Below, piece after piece: positions 8,069 to 17,953 of a stretch of DNA of 53,540 nt. Source of the stretch: Ligilactobacillus pobuzihii E100301 = KCTC 13174. GTDB taxonomy: Bacteria > Bacillota > Bacilli > Lactobacillales > Lactobacillaceae. Positions within the stretch are counted from its first letter, which is position 1. Each line of letters starts with the position of its first letter. The stretch spans positions 34,567-88,106 of the forward strand of contig NZ_KB714698.1 in the NCBI RefSeq assembly GCF_000349725.1, written 5' to 3'. The position numbers and the translations under genes are program-made. The notes under the pieces are model-generated. The model made no database searches and had not been told where the DNA came from. It saw nothing but the letters and a program-made list of their open reading frames with translations.

Positions 8069-9741
8069 AAAAACTGCATGTCAAAAACAATGAAACGGCT
8101 GTTTTTGCAGTCGGTGGTTTGGATGAAATTGGAAAAAACACTTATGGCATTCAATTTCAAGATGAAATTATCCTTGTCGACGCGGGAATAAAGTTTCCTG
8201 AAGACGACTTATTAGGGATCGATTACGTTATACCAAACTACCAATACTTGGTGGCAAATAAGCAAAAAATAAAAGCGCTCGTGATCACTCACGGACATGA
8301 AGATCATATCGGTGGAGTTCCTTACTTATTAAAGCAACTCAACGTACCGATTTATGCTGGACCGTTAGCTCTAGCATTGATCAAAAGCAAATTAGAAGAA
8401 CATGGTTTGTTACGAACGACGGAATTACACGAAATTAATGAAGATACAGTTTTAAAATTTAGAAAAACAAGCGTTTCTTTTTTCCGTACTACTCACTCAA
8501 TTCCTGACACATTGGGTGTTGCAGTCAAAACGCCTTCTGGAACCATTGTTTGCACGGGAGACTATAAATTCGATTTGACACCCATCACCAATCAGCCACC
8601 TAACCTACAAAAGATGGCAAAATTAGGTGAAGAAGGCGTTTTATGTTTGTTGTCTGATAGTACAAACGCTGAGATACCCAATTTCACTAAATCGGAACGT
8701 TGGGTCGGCAAATCTATTCGACAAATTTTTGAAAAAGTAGATGGTCGTGTTATTTTTGCCACCTTTGCTTCAAATATTTCTCGGGTACAACAAGCTGCGA
8801 CTGCAGCAATCAACCGTGGTCGTAAAATTGCTGTTTTTGGGCGAAGTATGGAAGCAGCGATTGCAAATGGTCGCGAATTAGGATATTTAGATATTCCGGA
8901 TGATGCGTTAGTTGATGCACGTGAGATCAACCGACTTCCAGCCAATAAAATCATGATCTTATGTACTGGATCTCAAGGCGAACCAATGGCTGCTTTAAGT
9001 CGTATCGCAAATGGTACTCATCGTCAAGTTTCTATTCAGCCTAACGATACTGTCGTGTTTTCTAGCTCCCCTATTCCTGGTAACACTCTAAGTGTTAACC
9101 GTGTGATCAACGAATTAGAAGAAGCAGGTGCGACAGTTATTCATGGTAAAGTCAATAACATTCATGCTTCCGGACATGGTGGACAAGAGGAACAAAAACT
9201 CATGTTACGTTTAATGAAACCTAAGTATTTCATGCCTGTCCATGGTGAATACCGGATGTTAAAAATACACACAGAGTTGGCTCAAAGATGTGATGTTCCT
9301 ATAGAAAATACATTTATCTTAGAGAACGGTGATGTATTAGCACTAACAAGTGATTCAGCCCGTGTTGCGGGGCATTTTGATGCCAGTGATGTGTATGTCG
9401 ATGGTTCCGGTGTTGGAGACATTGGAAATGTAGTTTTACGTGACCGTCGTATCTTATCTAGAGATGGGATCGTCGTAGTCGTGGCTACGATCGATATGCA
9501 AAAGAAACGAATTTTGGCGGGTCCAGATCTCTTATCTCGTGGCTTTATTTATATGCGCGAGTCTGGGGAATTGATCAATAAAGGTCGTCGTCTTTTAAAT
9601 CGTACTATCAAACGAACTTTAAAGGATGATAATGTAACAGAGGCGAAAATCCGTGAGGCCGTTACATCAGATTTACAATCGTTTTTATTCGATCAAACTG
9701 AAAGACATCCTATGATCTTACCAATGTTTGTCACTGTCTAA
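8065..9741 (+). CDS. rnjA: Ribonuclease J1
   Basis: A 558-residue metallo-beta-lactamase/beta-CASP ribonuclease with 5'-3' exonuclease and endonuclease activity in mRNA decay and rRNA maturation. The zinc motif HGHEDH (76-81) is intact. Further marks are [13 protein letters not shown], the beta-[17 protein letters not shown] region and the motif [11 protein letters not shown] near residue 395. The length equals that of typical RNase J1 (about 555). The ATG overlaps the rpoY stop by 4 bp, which argues for translational coupling. It is followed by a terminator. Confidence 0.97.
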   Translation: MKKLHVKNNETAVFAVGGLDEIGKNTYGIQFQDEIILVDAGIKFPEDDLLGIDYVIPNYQYLVANKQKIKALVITHGHEDHIGGVPYLLKQLNVPIYAGPLALALIKSKLEEHGLLRTTELHEINEDTVLKFRKTSVSFFRTTHSIPDTLGVAVKTPSGTIVCTGDYKFDLTPITNQPPNLQKMAKLGEEGVLCLLSDSTNAEIPNFTKSERWVGKSIRQIFEKVDGRVIFATFASNISRVQQAATAAINRGRKIAVFGRSMEAAIANGRELGYLDIPDDALVDAREINRLPANKIMILCTGSQGEPMAALSRIANGTHRQVSIQPNDTVVFSSSPIPGNTLSVNRVINELEEAGATVIHGKVNNIHASGHGGQEEQKLMLRLMKPKYFMPVHGEYRMLKIHTELAQRCDVPIENTFILENGDVLALTSDSARVAGHFDASDVYVDGSGVGDIGNVVLRDRRILSRDGIVVVVATIDMQKKRILAGPDLLSRGFIYMRESGELINKGRRLLNRTIKRTLKDDNVTEAKIREAVTSDLQSFLFDQTERHPMILPMFVTV

Positions 9742-9755
9742 AATTAGTTAAAGGA

Positions 9756-9787
9756 CCGGGACTACCAAATGGTATTTCCGGTTTTAT
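9756..9787 (+). terminator. Terminator of rpoY-rnjA
   Basis: An interrupted stem CCGG..TACCA/TGGTA..CCGG (9756-9767 with 9770-9781) runs into TTTTATTT, 15 bp after the rnjA stop. Confidence 0.7.
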
Positions 9788-9823
9788 TTATGCTAAAAAA
9801 TTTTTGAAGGGAGGTATTTAGAT

Positions 9824-10798
9824 TTGCGTACATTTTTTCTGATCGTTAATCCCCATGCTAACAATGGAAAAGCCAAATCCATCTGGCAAGCGGTTAAAAA
9901 CGAATTAGATTCTCAAAATATTAATTATTCTTTTGAACTGACCCATCACCTTGGCGACGCACGTAAAATTGCTAGTTCATATGTATCTGAATTATCCGCT
10001 AAAAATCAAGGCAAAAATGTGCTCATTGTAGTTGGTGGTGACGGAACACTGAACGATACCCTTAATGGTATAAAGGATGCAAAAACTATTGATATACCTT
10101 TAGGTTTCGTTCCATCTGGCAATAATAATAGTTTTGCTCGTGGGATCGGTCTAGCCAAAGAACCTTTGTCAGCCTTAAAACAATCTTTAAACGCCCAAGA
10201 AGTTACTTATTACGATGTTGGTTATTATCAAGAAATGTCCCATAACACACAAGGGTATTTTTTAAATGATTATAGCGTTGGCCAAGATGCTTATCTTATT
10301 AGCATGCTGCACCATAAAAAATCTTCAAAACTATCTGGAAAATTCCATTTAAAATTTTTAAGTTACATTTCAGCCTTATTCAAAGCGTATATGGATCAAG
10401 AAGCTTTTCCTGTTACACTTCGAATTGGTGATAGCTATGAATTTTTTCAGCACTCATATATCGTAAACATTTCTAACCAACCTTTCATGACTGGAAGAAT
10501 GGTTTTGTCACCCGAAGCAAATGCAACTGACAAGCAACTTGACCTAGTAGTTGCAGACAATATGAACTTTTTTAAATTTTTCTTACTAGCAATCATGGTT
10601 TACTTTAGGAAACAGTGGCGCTTTCCTGGTATACACCATTACAAAAATAAAGAGATCCATATTGTTATTAATTCTTTAGAGTTTGGTCAAATTGATGGTG
10701 AAGAGTTACCTAATCAGTATTTTGACTTATTTTTCAAAACCATTAAATATCCCTTCTGGATCGATGTTCAAAGTATTCCTGTTAAAGAAAGACATTAA
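9824..10798 (+). CDS. Diacylglycerol/lipid kinase family protein (YegS/DgkB type)
   Basis: A 324-residue member of the diacylglycerol kinase catalytic superfamily. VNPHANNGKA (8-17) and the nucleotide motif VVGGDGTLND (69-78) are intact. The second motif reads PSGNNNSFARG (97-107), where the family usually has GTxNDFAR, so substrate preference may differ. Late in the protein, GQIDGEELP is the typical DGE motif. The protein likely phosphorylates a membrane lipid such as diacylglycerol or undecaprenol-like lipids at the inner leaflet; which one cannot be told. The start is TTG at 9824, placed 10 bp after GAAGGGAGG. It is a single gene ended by a bidirectional terminator. Confidence 0.85.
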   Translation: MRTFFLIVNPHANNGKAKSIWQAVKNELDSQNINYSFELTHHLGDARKIASSYVSELSAKNQGKNVLIVVGGDGTLNDTLNGIKDAKTIDIPLGFVPSGNNNSFARGIGLAKEPLSALKQSLNAQEVTYYDVGYYQEMSHNTQGYFLNDYSVGQDAYLISMLHHKKSSKLSGKFHLKFLSYISALFKAYMDQEAFPVTLRIGDSYEFFQHSYIVNISNQPFMTGRMVLSPEANATDKQLDLVVADNMNFFKFFLLAIMVYFRKQWRFPGIHHYKNKEIHIVINSLEFGQIDGEELPNQYFDLFFKTIKYPFWIDVQSIPVKERH

Positions 10799-10856
10799 AA
10801 AGGTTTCAAGGCCAATATACACATGAATGTATATATTGACTTGAAACCTTTTTTAA
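10797..10856. terminator. Bidirectional terminator between the lipid kinase gene and recD2
   Basis: A long hairpin: AAAAAGGTTTCAAG at 10797-10810 pairs with CTTGAAACCTTTTTT (10840-10854), and AT-rich sequence fills the inner part. A-rich and T-rich flanks allow it to work in both directions between the convergent genes. Confidence 0.85.
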
Positions 10857-10872
10857 TACTTTTAAACTTGAC

Positions 10873-13386
10873 TTAAAAATCATATGGAACAAGACCTTGC
10901 ATACCGATCATAGGATCAATTTGTTGTGAATCGATCAATTCTACAGTTAAGATATGTGGTCCTTGAGTATTTTCAGTATCCTGACTACTATTATCTTTGA
11001 TAACATTTCCTTTTATATTGAAATCTTGGTTTTGCTTGGGTATTTTTTTCTCATTAATACTACTTTCTGAACTATTTTGTTGGTCTATATCATCTTCAGT
11101 CTCAACCAGATCACCATCACCTAATTCAGCCTGCAAACGTTGCGTCAATGTTGTCAGCCGATTATGCGAAACTTTTGAAACACTCTGCTTAAAAGAATCA
11201 ATGTCTCCCACCAAAATAAGTTTTGATTTAGCTCTAGTAATTGCAGTATACAAAAGATTTCGTGCAAACATCCGTGAAAATTGTTTGACCATTGGTAAAA
11301 TCACAATCGGAAATTCTCCACCTTGTGACTTATGAATCGACAAACAGTAAGCTAAAGTAAGATTTTTCCAATCTTTTTTCTCAATTTCTACTTCATTTTG
11401 TTCAAAAGAAACTGTCACGCTATCAGGACCAGCTTTCTCTTTCTTGTTGCCGATATCAATTCCGACTACTTCACCAATATCACCATTATAAATATTTTTC
11501 TCTGGGTCATTTACTAATTGTAAAACTCGATCACCGATCCTTAGCTGATGACCTTTAACTTCAATTTTCTTTTGTCGTGGGCGGTGTGGATTCATAATTT
11601 TCTGTAAAAGCTCATTAAGGTTATCTATACCAGCTGGGCCCCGATACATAGGAGCCAAAACTTGGATATCATCTTTATTATTATTTTTCCTTATAGCAAC
11701 TTCTGTAATTTTTGCAATAACTTGTGGAACTTGTTGCGCACTACAAGAGATAAAAGAACGATCATTTTGTTGCTGACTAAAATCAGCAGGGATTTTACCC
11801 TCATTAACTGCATGCGCTAATGAAATGATCGATGAAAACTCACCTTGACGGTAAATTTTCGTCAATTCCTTTTTCGGTAAAACATCACTTTCCAACATAT
11901 CGGCAAAAACCTGCCCCGGACCAACTGAGGGTAACTGATGACGGTCGCCGACAAAAATTACCTGCATTTTATCTGGTATACTTTGAACTAATACTTTCAT
12001 TAAATCAGTATCCACCATTGACGTTTCATCAATGATCAACAAAGTCCCATCCAAATCATCAACTTCTTCAGGTAATCCATCTTCATGTCCATTGATTCCC
12101 AATAATCGGTGAATAGTACTGGCTGGCAACCCCGTCATTTCACTCATTCGTTTAGCAGCACGTCCTGTTGGGGCAGCTAACAAAATCGGCAAGTGCCTTA
12201 CATTATCAAGATCGATATTATTTTCATAAGCATATAAAGCCACAATGGCATTAATAATAGTTGTTTTCCCAGTACCTGGGCCGCCCGTCAGCAAGAATAC
12301 TGTGGAAGTCAAAGCAGCTATAATTGCTTCTTTTTGGACTTCATCATATTCTATATTCATTTGCGTTTCGATCTTACTAAGATCATTTGATAGTTGTTCT
12401 TTTGTCGGCATTTGCTGTTCTTCATCTGACGTCATTATTCGACCTAATTCAGTCGCGATATCCCACTCACCATAAAAGTATTTTTTTAAATAAAAATTAT
12501 TATTTTCAACAACCAACGATCTTTTTTGCAATAAATTAATAAGTTCGTCCGCAATTTTATCTGGGTCAATTTGAACGTTACGTCCTTCTTCTAATAACTG
12601 CTGGACCTTTTGTAACAAAAGATCACCCGGAATATAGATATTTCCGTCCGAACTACTAAAATCATACAAGACATGAAAAATTGCACCACGCAAACGACCG
12701 CTATCATCCGCTTCAAACCCTAGCTGTTCAGCTATCTGATCGGCACGATAAAAACCGATCCCATTAATATGGATCGAAAGTTGATAAGGATCATCATGAA
12801 TAGTATTCAAAGTATCTTCTTGAAAATATCCGTAAATACGGGCAGCCATATTGCTTGAAAAGCCTAAACTATTCAATCCAATAATTATTTGCTCAATGCC
12901 TTGGTCGGCCCTTAAATTAGCAAGTAATGATTTTTTCTGATTATCACTAAGTCCTAATTCTTCAACTTTTTGGGGATCTTGCAGTAATAAATTAACAGCA
13001 TCATTGCCCAGCTGACCCACTATTTTCTGTGCGGTTTTTTCACCAATACCAGGAAACTGACTACTTGATAAATAAGTTACTATACCTTCCTTAGAATTAG
13101 GAACCTCTGTTTGGTAATTTTCAGCCTGAAATTGCTGCCCATATTTTGGATGTTTGACCAAACGTCCCGTAAAGCGATAAGGTGTTTCTTCTTTAATATC
13201 AGCAAAGTTCCCTGTTACTGTGATCGTATTTTCAGACCAGTCAAAGTTTTTCTCTTTAATTTTTACCAATAAAACCTTATAAAAATTTGCCGATGATTGA
13301 AAAAAGACCTGCGTGACCTGACCAACTACGTAAGCCTCATCACGCAATTGGGGAGTGCCAAACAGCTCAATATTTTCTTGTGCCAC
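10873..13386 (-). CDS. recD2: RecD2-type ATP-dependent DNA helicase
   Basis: An 837-residue superfamily 1 5'-3' helicase of the RecD2 (YrrC) type, working without RecBC in DNA repair and replication fork protection. There is an N-terminal OB-like region, then helix-hairpin-helix signatures (FPGIGEKTAQKIVGQLG and NGIGFYRADQIAEQLG). Walker A TGGPGTGKTT lies near residue 365. Further motifs are IDETSMVD, GDRHQLPSVGPG, and near the C-terminus AYCLSIHKSQGGEFP and NLLYTAITRAKSKLILVGD. The start is set at GTG 13386, 7 bp after GGGAG; longer starts would overlap the TPR gene. It begins 4 bp after that gene, and its ribosome binding site lies partly in the TPR gene's last codons. Confidence 0.95.
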   Translation of the reverse strand: MAQENIELFGTPQLRDEAYVVGQVTQVFFQSSANFYKVLLVKIKEKNFDWSENTITVTGNFADIKEETPYRFTGRLVKHPKYGQQFQAENYQTEVPNSKEGIVTYLSSSQFPGIGEKTAQKIVGQLGNDAVNLLLQDPQKVEELGLSDNQKKSLLANLRADQGIEQIIIGLNSLGFSSNMAARIYGYFQEDTLNTIHDDPYQLSIHINGIGFYRADQIAEQLGFEADDSGRLRGAIFHVLYDFSSSDGNIYIPGDLLLQKVQQLLEEGRNVQIDPDKIADELINLLQKRSLVVENNNFYLKKYFYGEWDIATELGRIMTSDEEQQMPTKEQLSNDLSKIETQMNIEYDEVQKEAIIAALTSTVFLLTGGPGTGKTTIINAIVALYAYENNIDLDNVRHLPILLAAPTGRAAKRMSEMTGLPASTIHRLLGINGHEDGLPEEVDDLDGTLLIIDETSMVDTDLMKVLVQSIPDKMQVIFVGDRHQLPSVGPGQVFADMLESDVLPKKELTKIYRQGEFSSIISLAHAVNEGKIPADFSQQQNDRSFISCSAQQVPQVIAKITEVAIRKNNNKDDIQVLAPMYRGPAGIDNLNELLQKIMNPHRPRQKKIEVKGHQLRIGDRVLQLVNDPEKNIYNGDIGEVVGIDIGNKKEKAGPDSVTVSFEQNEVEIEKKDWKNLTLAYCLSIHKSQGGEFPIVILPMVKQFSRMFARNLLYTAITRAKSKLILVGDIDSFKQSVSKVSHNRLTTLTQRLQAELGDGDLVETEDDIDQQNSSESSINEKKIPKQNQDFNIKGNVIKDNSSQDTENTQGPHILTVELIDSQQIDPMIGMQGLVPYDF

Positions 13387-13390
13387 TTTT

Positions 13391-14065
13391 TTACTCCCTG
13401 CCACCTTTTCCATTTTGTTTTTTAAGCAATGATGCAATATCGTTCAAACGTTCTTGATGTTTTTTAAAATATTGCGGATCTCTTTTCTTAACTCTAGTAA
13501 AATAAATATCTGCTTCTTGTCCTTGAACTAGTGCAGTTAATCCTCTTTGAAAATTAGCATGGATATCCTTTTTATTCAAAACTAACGATTCGTCATAATA
13601 TTTTTGTGCATTTTGAAAATCCCCCGTTGCCAAAAAGCAGTCCCCTAGCAGTACTTTAGGCGCAGGATCTCGCGTTGCATTTTCACTAGCAGTCAAAGAA
13701 AAAACCATCGCTTGTTGGTATTGATTTTGCGCATAATAGCCTTGCGCTATCATCAATAAAGCATCTGCTTTTAATTTCGCATCCTTAACCTTAGAATACT
13801 CAGAAATTGCTTTTTCATAAAGGCCTGTTGCATAATACACATTTCCTAAACCATAATGTAACAATCCATGTTTAGAAGGGTCTTTTGTAAAAACATTCAA
13901 TCCTTTTAAAAATAGCTCTTCAGCTTGTTGGAAACTCTGTATTTTAGTTAACATACTCCCTAAATCATAATAGCGCTTAGGGTCATATGGATCTTCATCT
14001 AAAGCTTTAACCATTTTTTTTATGATCTGATCATTTTTATGTTGCAATTCTGCTCTTTCTGTCAT
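13391..14065 (-). CDS. Tetratricopeptide repeat protein
   Basis: A 224-residue soluble protein made of successive helical-hairpin repeats, for example DPYDPKRYYDLGSML, HGLLHYGLGNVYYATG, ADALLMIAQGYYAQNQY and KVLLGDCFLATGDFQNA. These fit four to six TPR units and no catalytic domain. TPR proteins usually hold other proteins together. The ATG at 14065 has an ideal AGGAGGAGTG site 3-8 bp upstream; the GTG at 14083 does not. The stop is 4 bp before the recD2 start, so the pair is coupled, as is common in lactobacilli. A partnership with RecD2 is inferred from context only. Confidence 0.85.
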   Translation of the reverse strand: MTERAELQHKNDQIIKKMVKALDEDPYDPKRYYDLGSMLTKIQSFQQAEELFLKGLNVFTKDPSKHGLLHYGLGNVYYATGLYEKAISEYSKVKDAKLKADALLMIAQGYYAQNQYQQAMVFSLTASENATRDPAPKVLLGDCFLATGDFQNAQKYYDESLVLNKKDIHANFQRGLTALVQGQEADIYFTRVKKRDPQYFKKHQERLNDIASLLKKQNGKGGRE

Positions 14066-14097
14066 AATCACTCCTCCTCGCACACATTATTAATTCT

Positions 14098-14754
14098 TTA
14101 TACTGTATCGTTTTTTGTCAGCTGCCTTGAAAGATAGTCAGTTTTATTCCATTCCAAACATTTAAAATGTTTGCCTTCATCTAAGGTCTGTAAAATAGTC
14201 GTACTGGTATTCGTCAAACCTCCACGACTACGAATACGCTCTAAAGGTATTCCCTGCAAATAACGGATCTCAGCACAAAGTGCAGCACCATGAGAAATAA
14301 TGATGACATTTCGTTCAGGATAGCGTTGACAAATTTCTAATATTTTAGGAGTCATACGAGCAAATAATTCTTGAAAAGATTCTGCTTTAATTTCTGTGGG
14401 GTCATAATGTTCTGGATGATGTCTAAAAGCATCTAACTCTTTGGGATATTGTTTTTCTACATCTTTAAAAAGCATACCTTCCATTTTACCTAAATCAAAT
14501 TCTGCAAAAGCAGCATCGGCCACGATATTGATCGATTGAGGTAATTGTGATTCTAACTTTTGGGCTGTAACTCGAGCACGTTTGATCGGGCTGCAATATA
14601 TCTTAGCAAAATCGTACTTTTTTAAAAAATCTGCTAACTCGTCAATTTCATTAAAACTTTCAGGAAGTAACGCTGAATCTCCATGTGCCCCTTGATATCT
14701 TCCCTCTAAATTCCATTCAGTCCGTCCATGTCTAATAAAAAATAATTGTGTCAT
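14098..14754 (-). CDS. Histidine phosphatase family protein (phosphoglycerate mutase-like)
   Basis: A 218-residue member of the histidine phosphatase superfamily. The phospho-accepting motif IRHGRTEWN (7-15) is followed by the EGRYQG segment. The second catalytic His is in IISHGAALCAE near residue 155. The sequence also has SPIKRARVTAQ and AEFDLGKMEG, both typical of the GpmB/PhoE/CobC-like broad-specificity branch rather than the 230-250-residue cofactor-dependent glycolytic mutase. The substrate is not predictable. The ATG has an AAAGGACGG site. It lies 32 bp upstream of the TPR-recD2 pair and may be in the same transcript. Confidence 0.88.
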   Translation of the reverse strand: MTQLFFIRHGRTEWNLEGRYQGAHGDSALLPESFNEIDELADFLKKYDFAKIYCSPIKRARVTAQKLESQLPQSINIVADAAFAEFDLGKMEGMLFKDVEKQYPKELDAFRHHPEHYDPTEIKAESFQELFARMTPKILEICQRYPERNVIIISHGAALCAEIRYLQGIPLERIRSRGGLTNTSTTILQTLDEGKHFKCLEWNKTDYLSRQLTKNDTV

Positions 14755-14865
14755 ATATTGCCGTCCTTTATTCGAATAATAAACTTATTATCGCACATAA
14801 AGGAATATAAGTTCAACATATCTATCCCTTTGAGCCCAGTATTTCAGCTATTTTCTAAACAAAAA

Positions 14866-15017
14866 GAGAGCGGGACAAAAGTTGTTTTGAAGCCGGTATG
14901 TAATGCCATTTACAATTCAGACTTTTGAAACGCGTTTATGCTGTAAAAATTAGAAGCGATAATTTGATTATTTTTAACAAAAGAAGAGACTGGGATATTG
15001 TTTGGTCCCAGCCTCTT
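14866..15017 (-). repeat. Dispersed intergenic repeat, copy A (short form)
   Basis: About 152 bp between mnmA and the histidine phosphatase gene. Read on the minus strand it matches the plus strand of the copy at 38414-38620. About 77 bp (14916-14992 here) align with only about five mismatches by eye, and the outer parts match more loosely. The outer ends are imperfect inverted repeats: GAGAGCGGGACAAAA at the left and the complement of AGAGGCTGGGACCAAA at the right. The right end doubles as the mnmA terminator. This copy lacks the roughly 60-nt stem-loop insert of copy B. Confidence 0.75.
14979..15016 (-). terminator. Terminator of mnmA, at the end of repeat copy A
   Basis: On the minus strand AGAGGCTGGGA (15016-15006) pairs with TCCCAGTCTCT (14995-14985), with one G-T pair and a 10-nt loop. 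It is followed by TCTTTTG. It lies 14 bp after the mnmA stop. Confidence 0.75.
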
Positions 15018-15029
15018 ACCACTTTTCAA

Positions 15030-16172
<1,143 letters not shown>

Positions 16173-16226
16173 TCATTTAGATTCTGAATCTATACGATTT
16201 GAAGGTCGTTTTATTCAGTAAATTTA

Positions 16227-16255
16227 AGTTTAGCACAAGGGCTAGTTTTTTTAAA
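16227..16255 (-). promoter_or_regulatory. Candidate promoter of mnmA
   Basis: On the minus strand a -35-like TTTAAA (16250-16255), a 17-bp spacer ending in TGC, and a -10 TAAACT (16227-16232). The extended -10 and ideal spacing make it one of the better promoters in the window. It would separate mnmA from the DUF1831 transcript. Confidence 0.55.
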
Positions 16256-16373
16256 GATTTCACGACGCAATTTATCCAAAAAGCTTATTATTAGTTAGAA
16301 AACACTAATAAATAACATGCGGAAAACAATCCCGTTACGAGCAAATTGATTGAAGCATTCTTTACTAAGAAAA

Positions 16374-16715
16374 CTACACCTTTTTTAAGATCTCGCGTTC
16401 CTGCAGATCATTTATCAAATAGCCAAGCTGTTCGACCTGAGTATCCACATTTCCTGTTTTAAAAATATTGACCTCTTTTAGCCCATTTGCTGTAGTAGTT
16501 GACATTTTAAATTTTTTCAGGTCTGCATCAACAACTATTTTTAATTTCATACTAACTTTGGATGAAACATTCGGATCTAAACCTCGTTCTAACTGGAATT
16601 TACCAGTTTTCTTTTCTGTAAAACCCGCATCACGTAAAGAATATCTCTTGATATCCTGCGCTAAACTATAAATCTGTTGACTACCTTTTATTTGGGTCTT
16701 TTTAGCAGTTGCCAT
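16374..16715 (-). CDS. DUF1831 family protein
   Basis: A 113-residue soluble protein of DUF1831, a family seen in lactobacilli and relatives with no established role. Features are an N-terminal TQIKGSQQIYSLAQDIKRY helix, the segment GFTEKKTGKFQLERGLD, and a beta strand pair SMKLKIVVDADLKKFKMS. There are no cysteines, so it is unlikely to carry sulfur covalently. The start is ATG 16715, 9 bp after AAAGG; the TTG at 16724 abuts that site. It lies 22 bp downstream of a cysteine desulfurase and upstream of mnmA, an arrangement that suggests an accessory role in sulfur transfer. Confidence 0.82.
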   Translation of the reverse strand: MATAKKTQIKGSQQIYSLAQDIKRYSLRDAGFTEKKTGKFQLERGLDPNVSSKVSMKLKIVVDADLKKFKMSTTTANGLKEVNIFKTGNVDTQVEQLGYLINDLQEREILKKV

Positions 16716-16737
16716 CTTTTCCAACCTTTCAATAATG

Positions 16738-17880
16738 TTATTTTTTGATAATTGCTGTTAATGCCGTGATCACTGCTTCAATATCAGCAGCTGTATTAAA
16801 AGCTCCAAAACTAAAGCGCAGTGACTCGCTAATTCTTGGAGATCCTTTTCCATACATCGCCGTCAAAACGTGAGAAGGCTCTAATGATCCTGCTGTACAT
16901 GCTGAGCCTGCTGAAGCAGAGATCCCTTTTAAATCTAAATTGGTCAATAAGACATCTGACGGACGGTGTTTGAACCACAAATTAATGACATGCGGTAATT
17001 CACCTTCATCAAGTTTCCCATTAACTTCAACATCAATACCATTATTTTTTAAACCATCAACTAGCTGATGCTTAAATTCATAATAATTTCGGCAATGACC
17101 GAACTTAACCTCTGAAGAGTTCAATTTAACAGCTTCTGCAAAACCCGCAATGGCAGGAATATTTTCTGTACCAGCTCGCCTTTTAAGTTCCTGGTCACCA
17201 CCCTTAAGTATTGATTCATAGTTATGATCTGCGCGACAATATAAAAAGCCACACATTTTAGGTCCATTCAACTTATGAGCCGATGTTGATAATAAATCAA
17301 TATTATCCCTTTTTACATCAATATCTAATAATCCATAAGCTTGCACGGCATCCGTGTGGAACCAAGCATTTGAATCAGCCACAATAGCACCGATCTCATG
17401 AATAGGCATCTTCGCACCTACTTCATTATTACCCGTCATAATCGAAACTAAAATAGTATCATCACGCAAAGAACATTTTAAATCCTCTAAGGATATCTCG
17501 CCATTCTGATCCACTGGCAAATAAGTGACTTCAAAACCTTGCGTTTCCAAAAAATGCATCGGTTTAAGTACCGCTTCATGTTCAATACTAGTTGTGATCA
17601 CATGTTTTCCAAGATCTTTGCGAGCTAATGCTGTACCAACAATAGCTGTATTATCACTTTCTGTACCACCACTCGTAAATATAATTTCATTATCATTTTG
17701 AGCATTCACTGACTGGGCGATCACATGTCGACTATTGTCCAAGACAAAACGTGCCTGCCGACCATAATAGTTTGTCGCTGAAGCATTTCCAAAAGTCGCT
17801 GTCATAGTGTCTGTCATTTTTTGGATAACAGCAGGAGCCATTGGTGTCGTACCTGCGTTATCAAGATATATATGTTTCAA
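16738..17880 (-). CDS. Cysteine desulfurase (IscS/NifS family), MnmA-linked
   Basis: A 380-residue PLP enzyme that takes sulfur from cysteine as an enzyme-bound persulfide. The N-terminus YLDNAGTTP, the cofactor region TSGGTESDN, the PLP lysine in STSAHKLNGPK (Lys203) and the persulfide Cys in SAGSACTAGSLEP (Cys328) are all present. The arrangement desulfurase-DUF1831-mnmA resembles Bacillus yrvO-mnmA, so the expected acceptor is MnmA for tRNA 2-thiouridine; other acceptors are possible. The start is TTG at 17880 with an AGAAGGTG site 8 bp upstream. A second desulfurase occurs at 53033-53540 next to thiI. Confidence 0.93.
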   Translation of the reverse strand: MKHIYLDNAGTTPMAPAVIQKMTDTMTATFGNASATNYYGRQARFVLDNSRHVIAQSVNAQNDNEIIFTSGGTESDNTAIVGTALARKDLGKHVITTSIEHEAVLKPMHFLETQGFEVTYLPVDQNGEISLEDLKCSLRDDTILVSIMTGNNEVGAKMPIHEIGAIVADSNAWFHTDAVQAYGLLDIDVKRDNIDLLSTSAHKLNGPKMCGFLYCRADHNYESILKGGDQELKRRAGTENIPAIAGFAEAVKLNSSEVKFGHCRNYYEFKHQLVDGLKNNGIDVEVNGKLDEGELPHVINLWFKHRPSDVLLTNLDLKGISASAGSACTAGSLEPSHVLTAMYGKGSPRISESLRFSFGAFNTAADIEAVITALTAIIKK

Positions 17881-17953
17881 TTGTTTTACACCTTCTGATT
17901 CCTTATATAAAACCTCTAATTAGAATTTTCCACCTATCTGAGATCCATTTCAT

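Noticed and set aside
14746-14928. Plus-strand frame of 60 codons in the intergenic region before mnmA
   Set aside because: It runs into the dispersed repeat, lacks a ribosome binding site and is not preserved in the second repeat copy.
16280-16310. TTATTAGT/ACTAATAA hairpin after the DUF1831 gene as a terminator
   Set aside because: The stem is entirely AT with no GC base and no clear T-tract immediately after it, so it is too weak to call.
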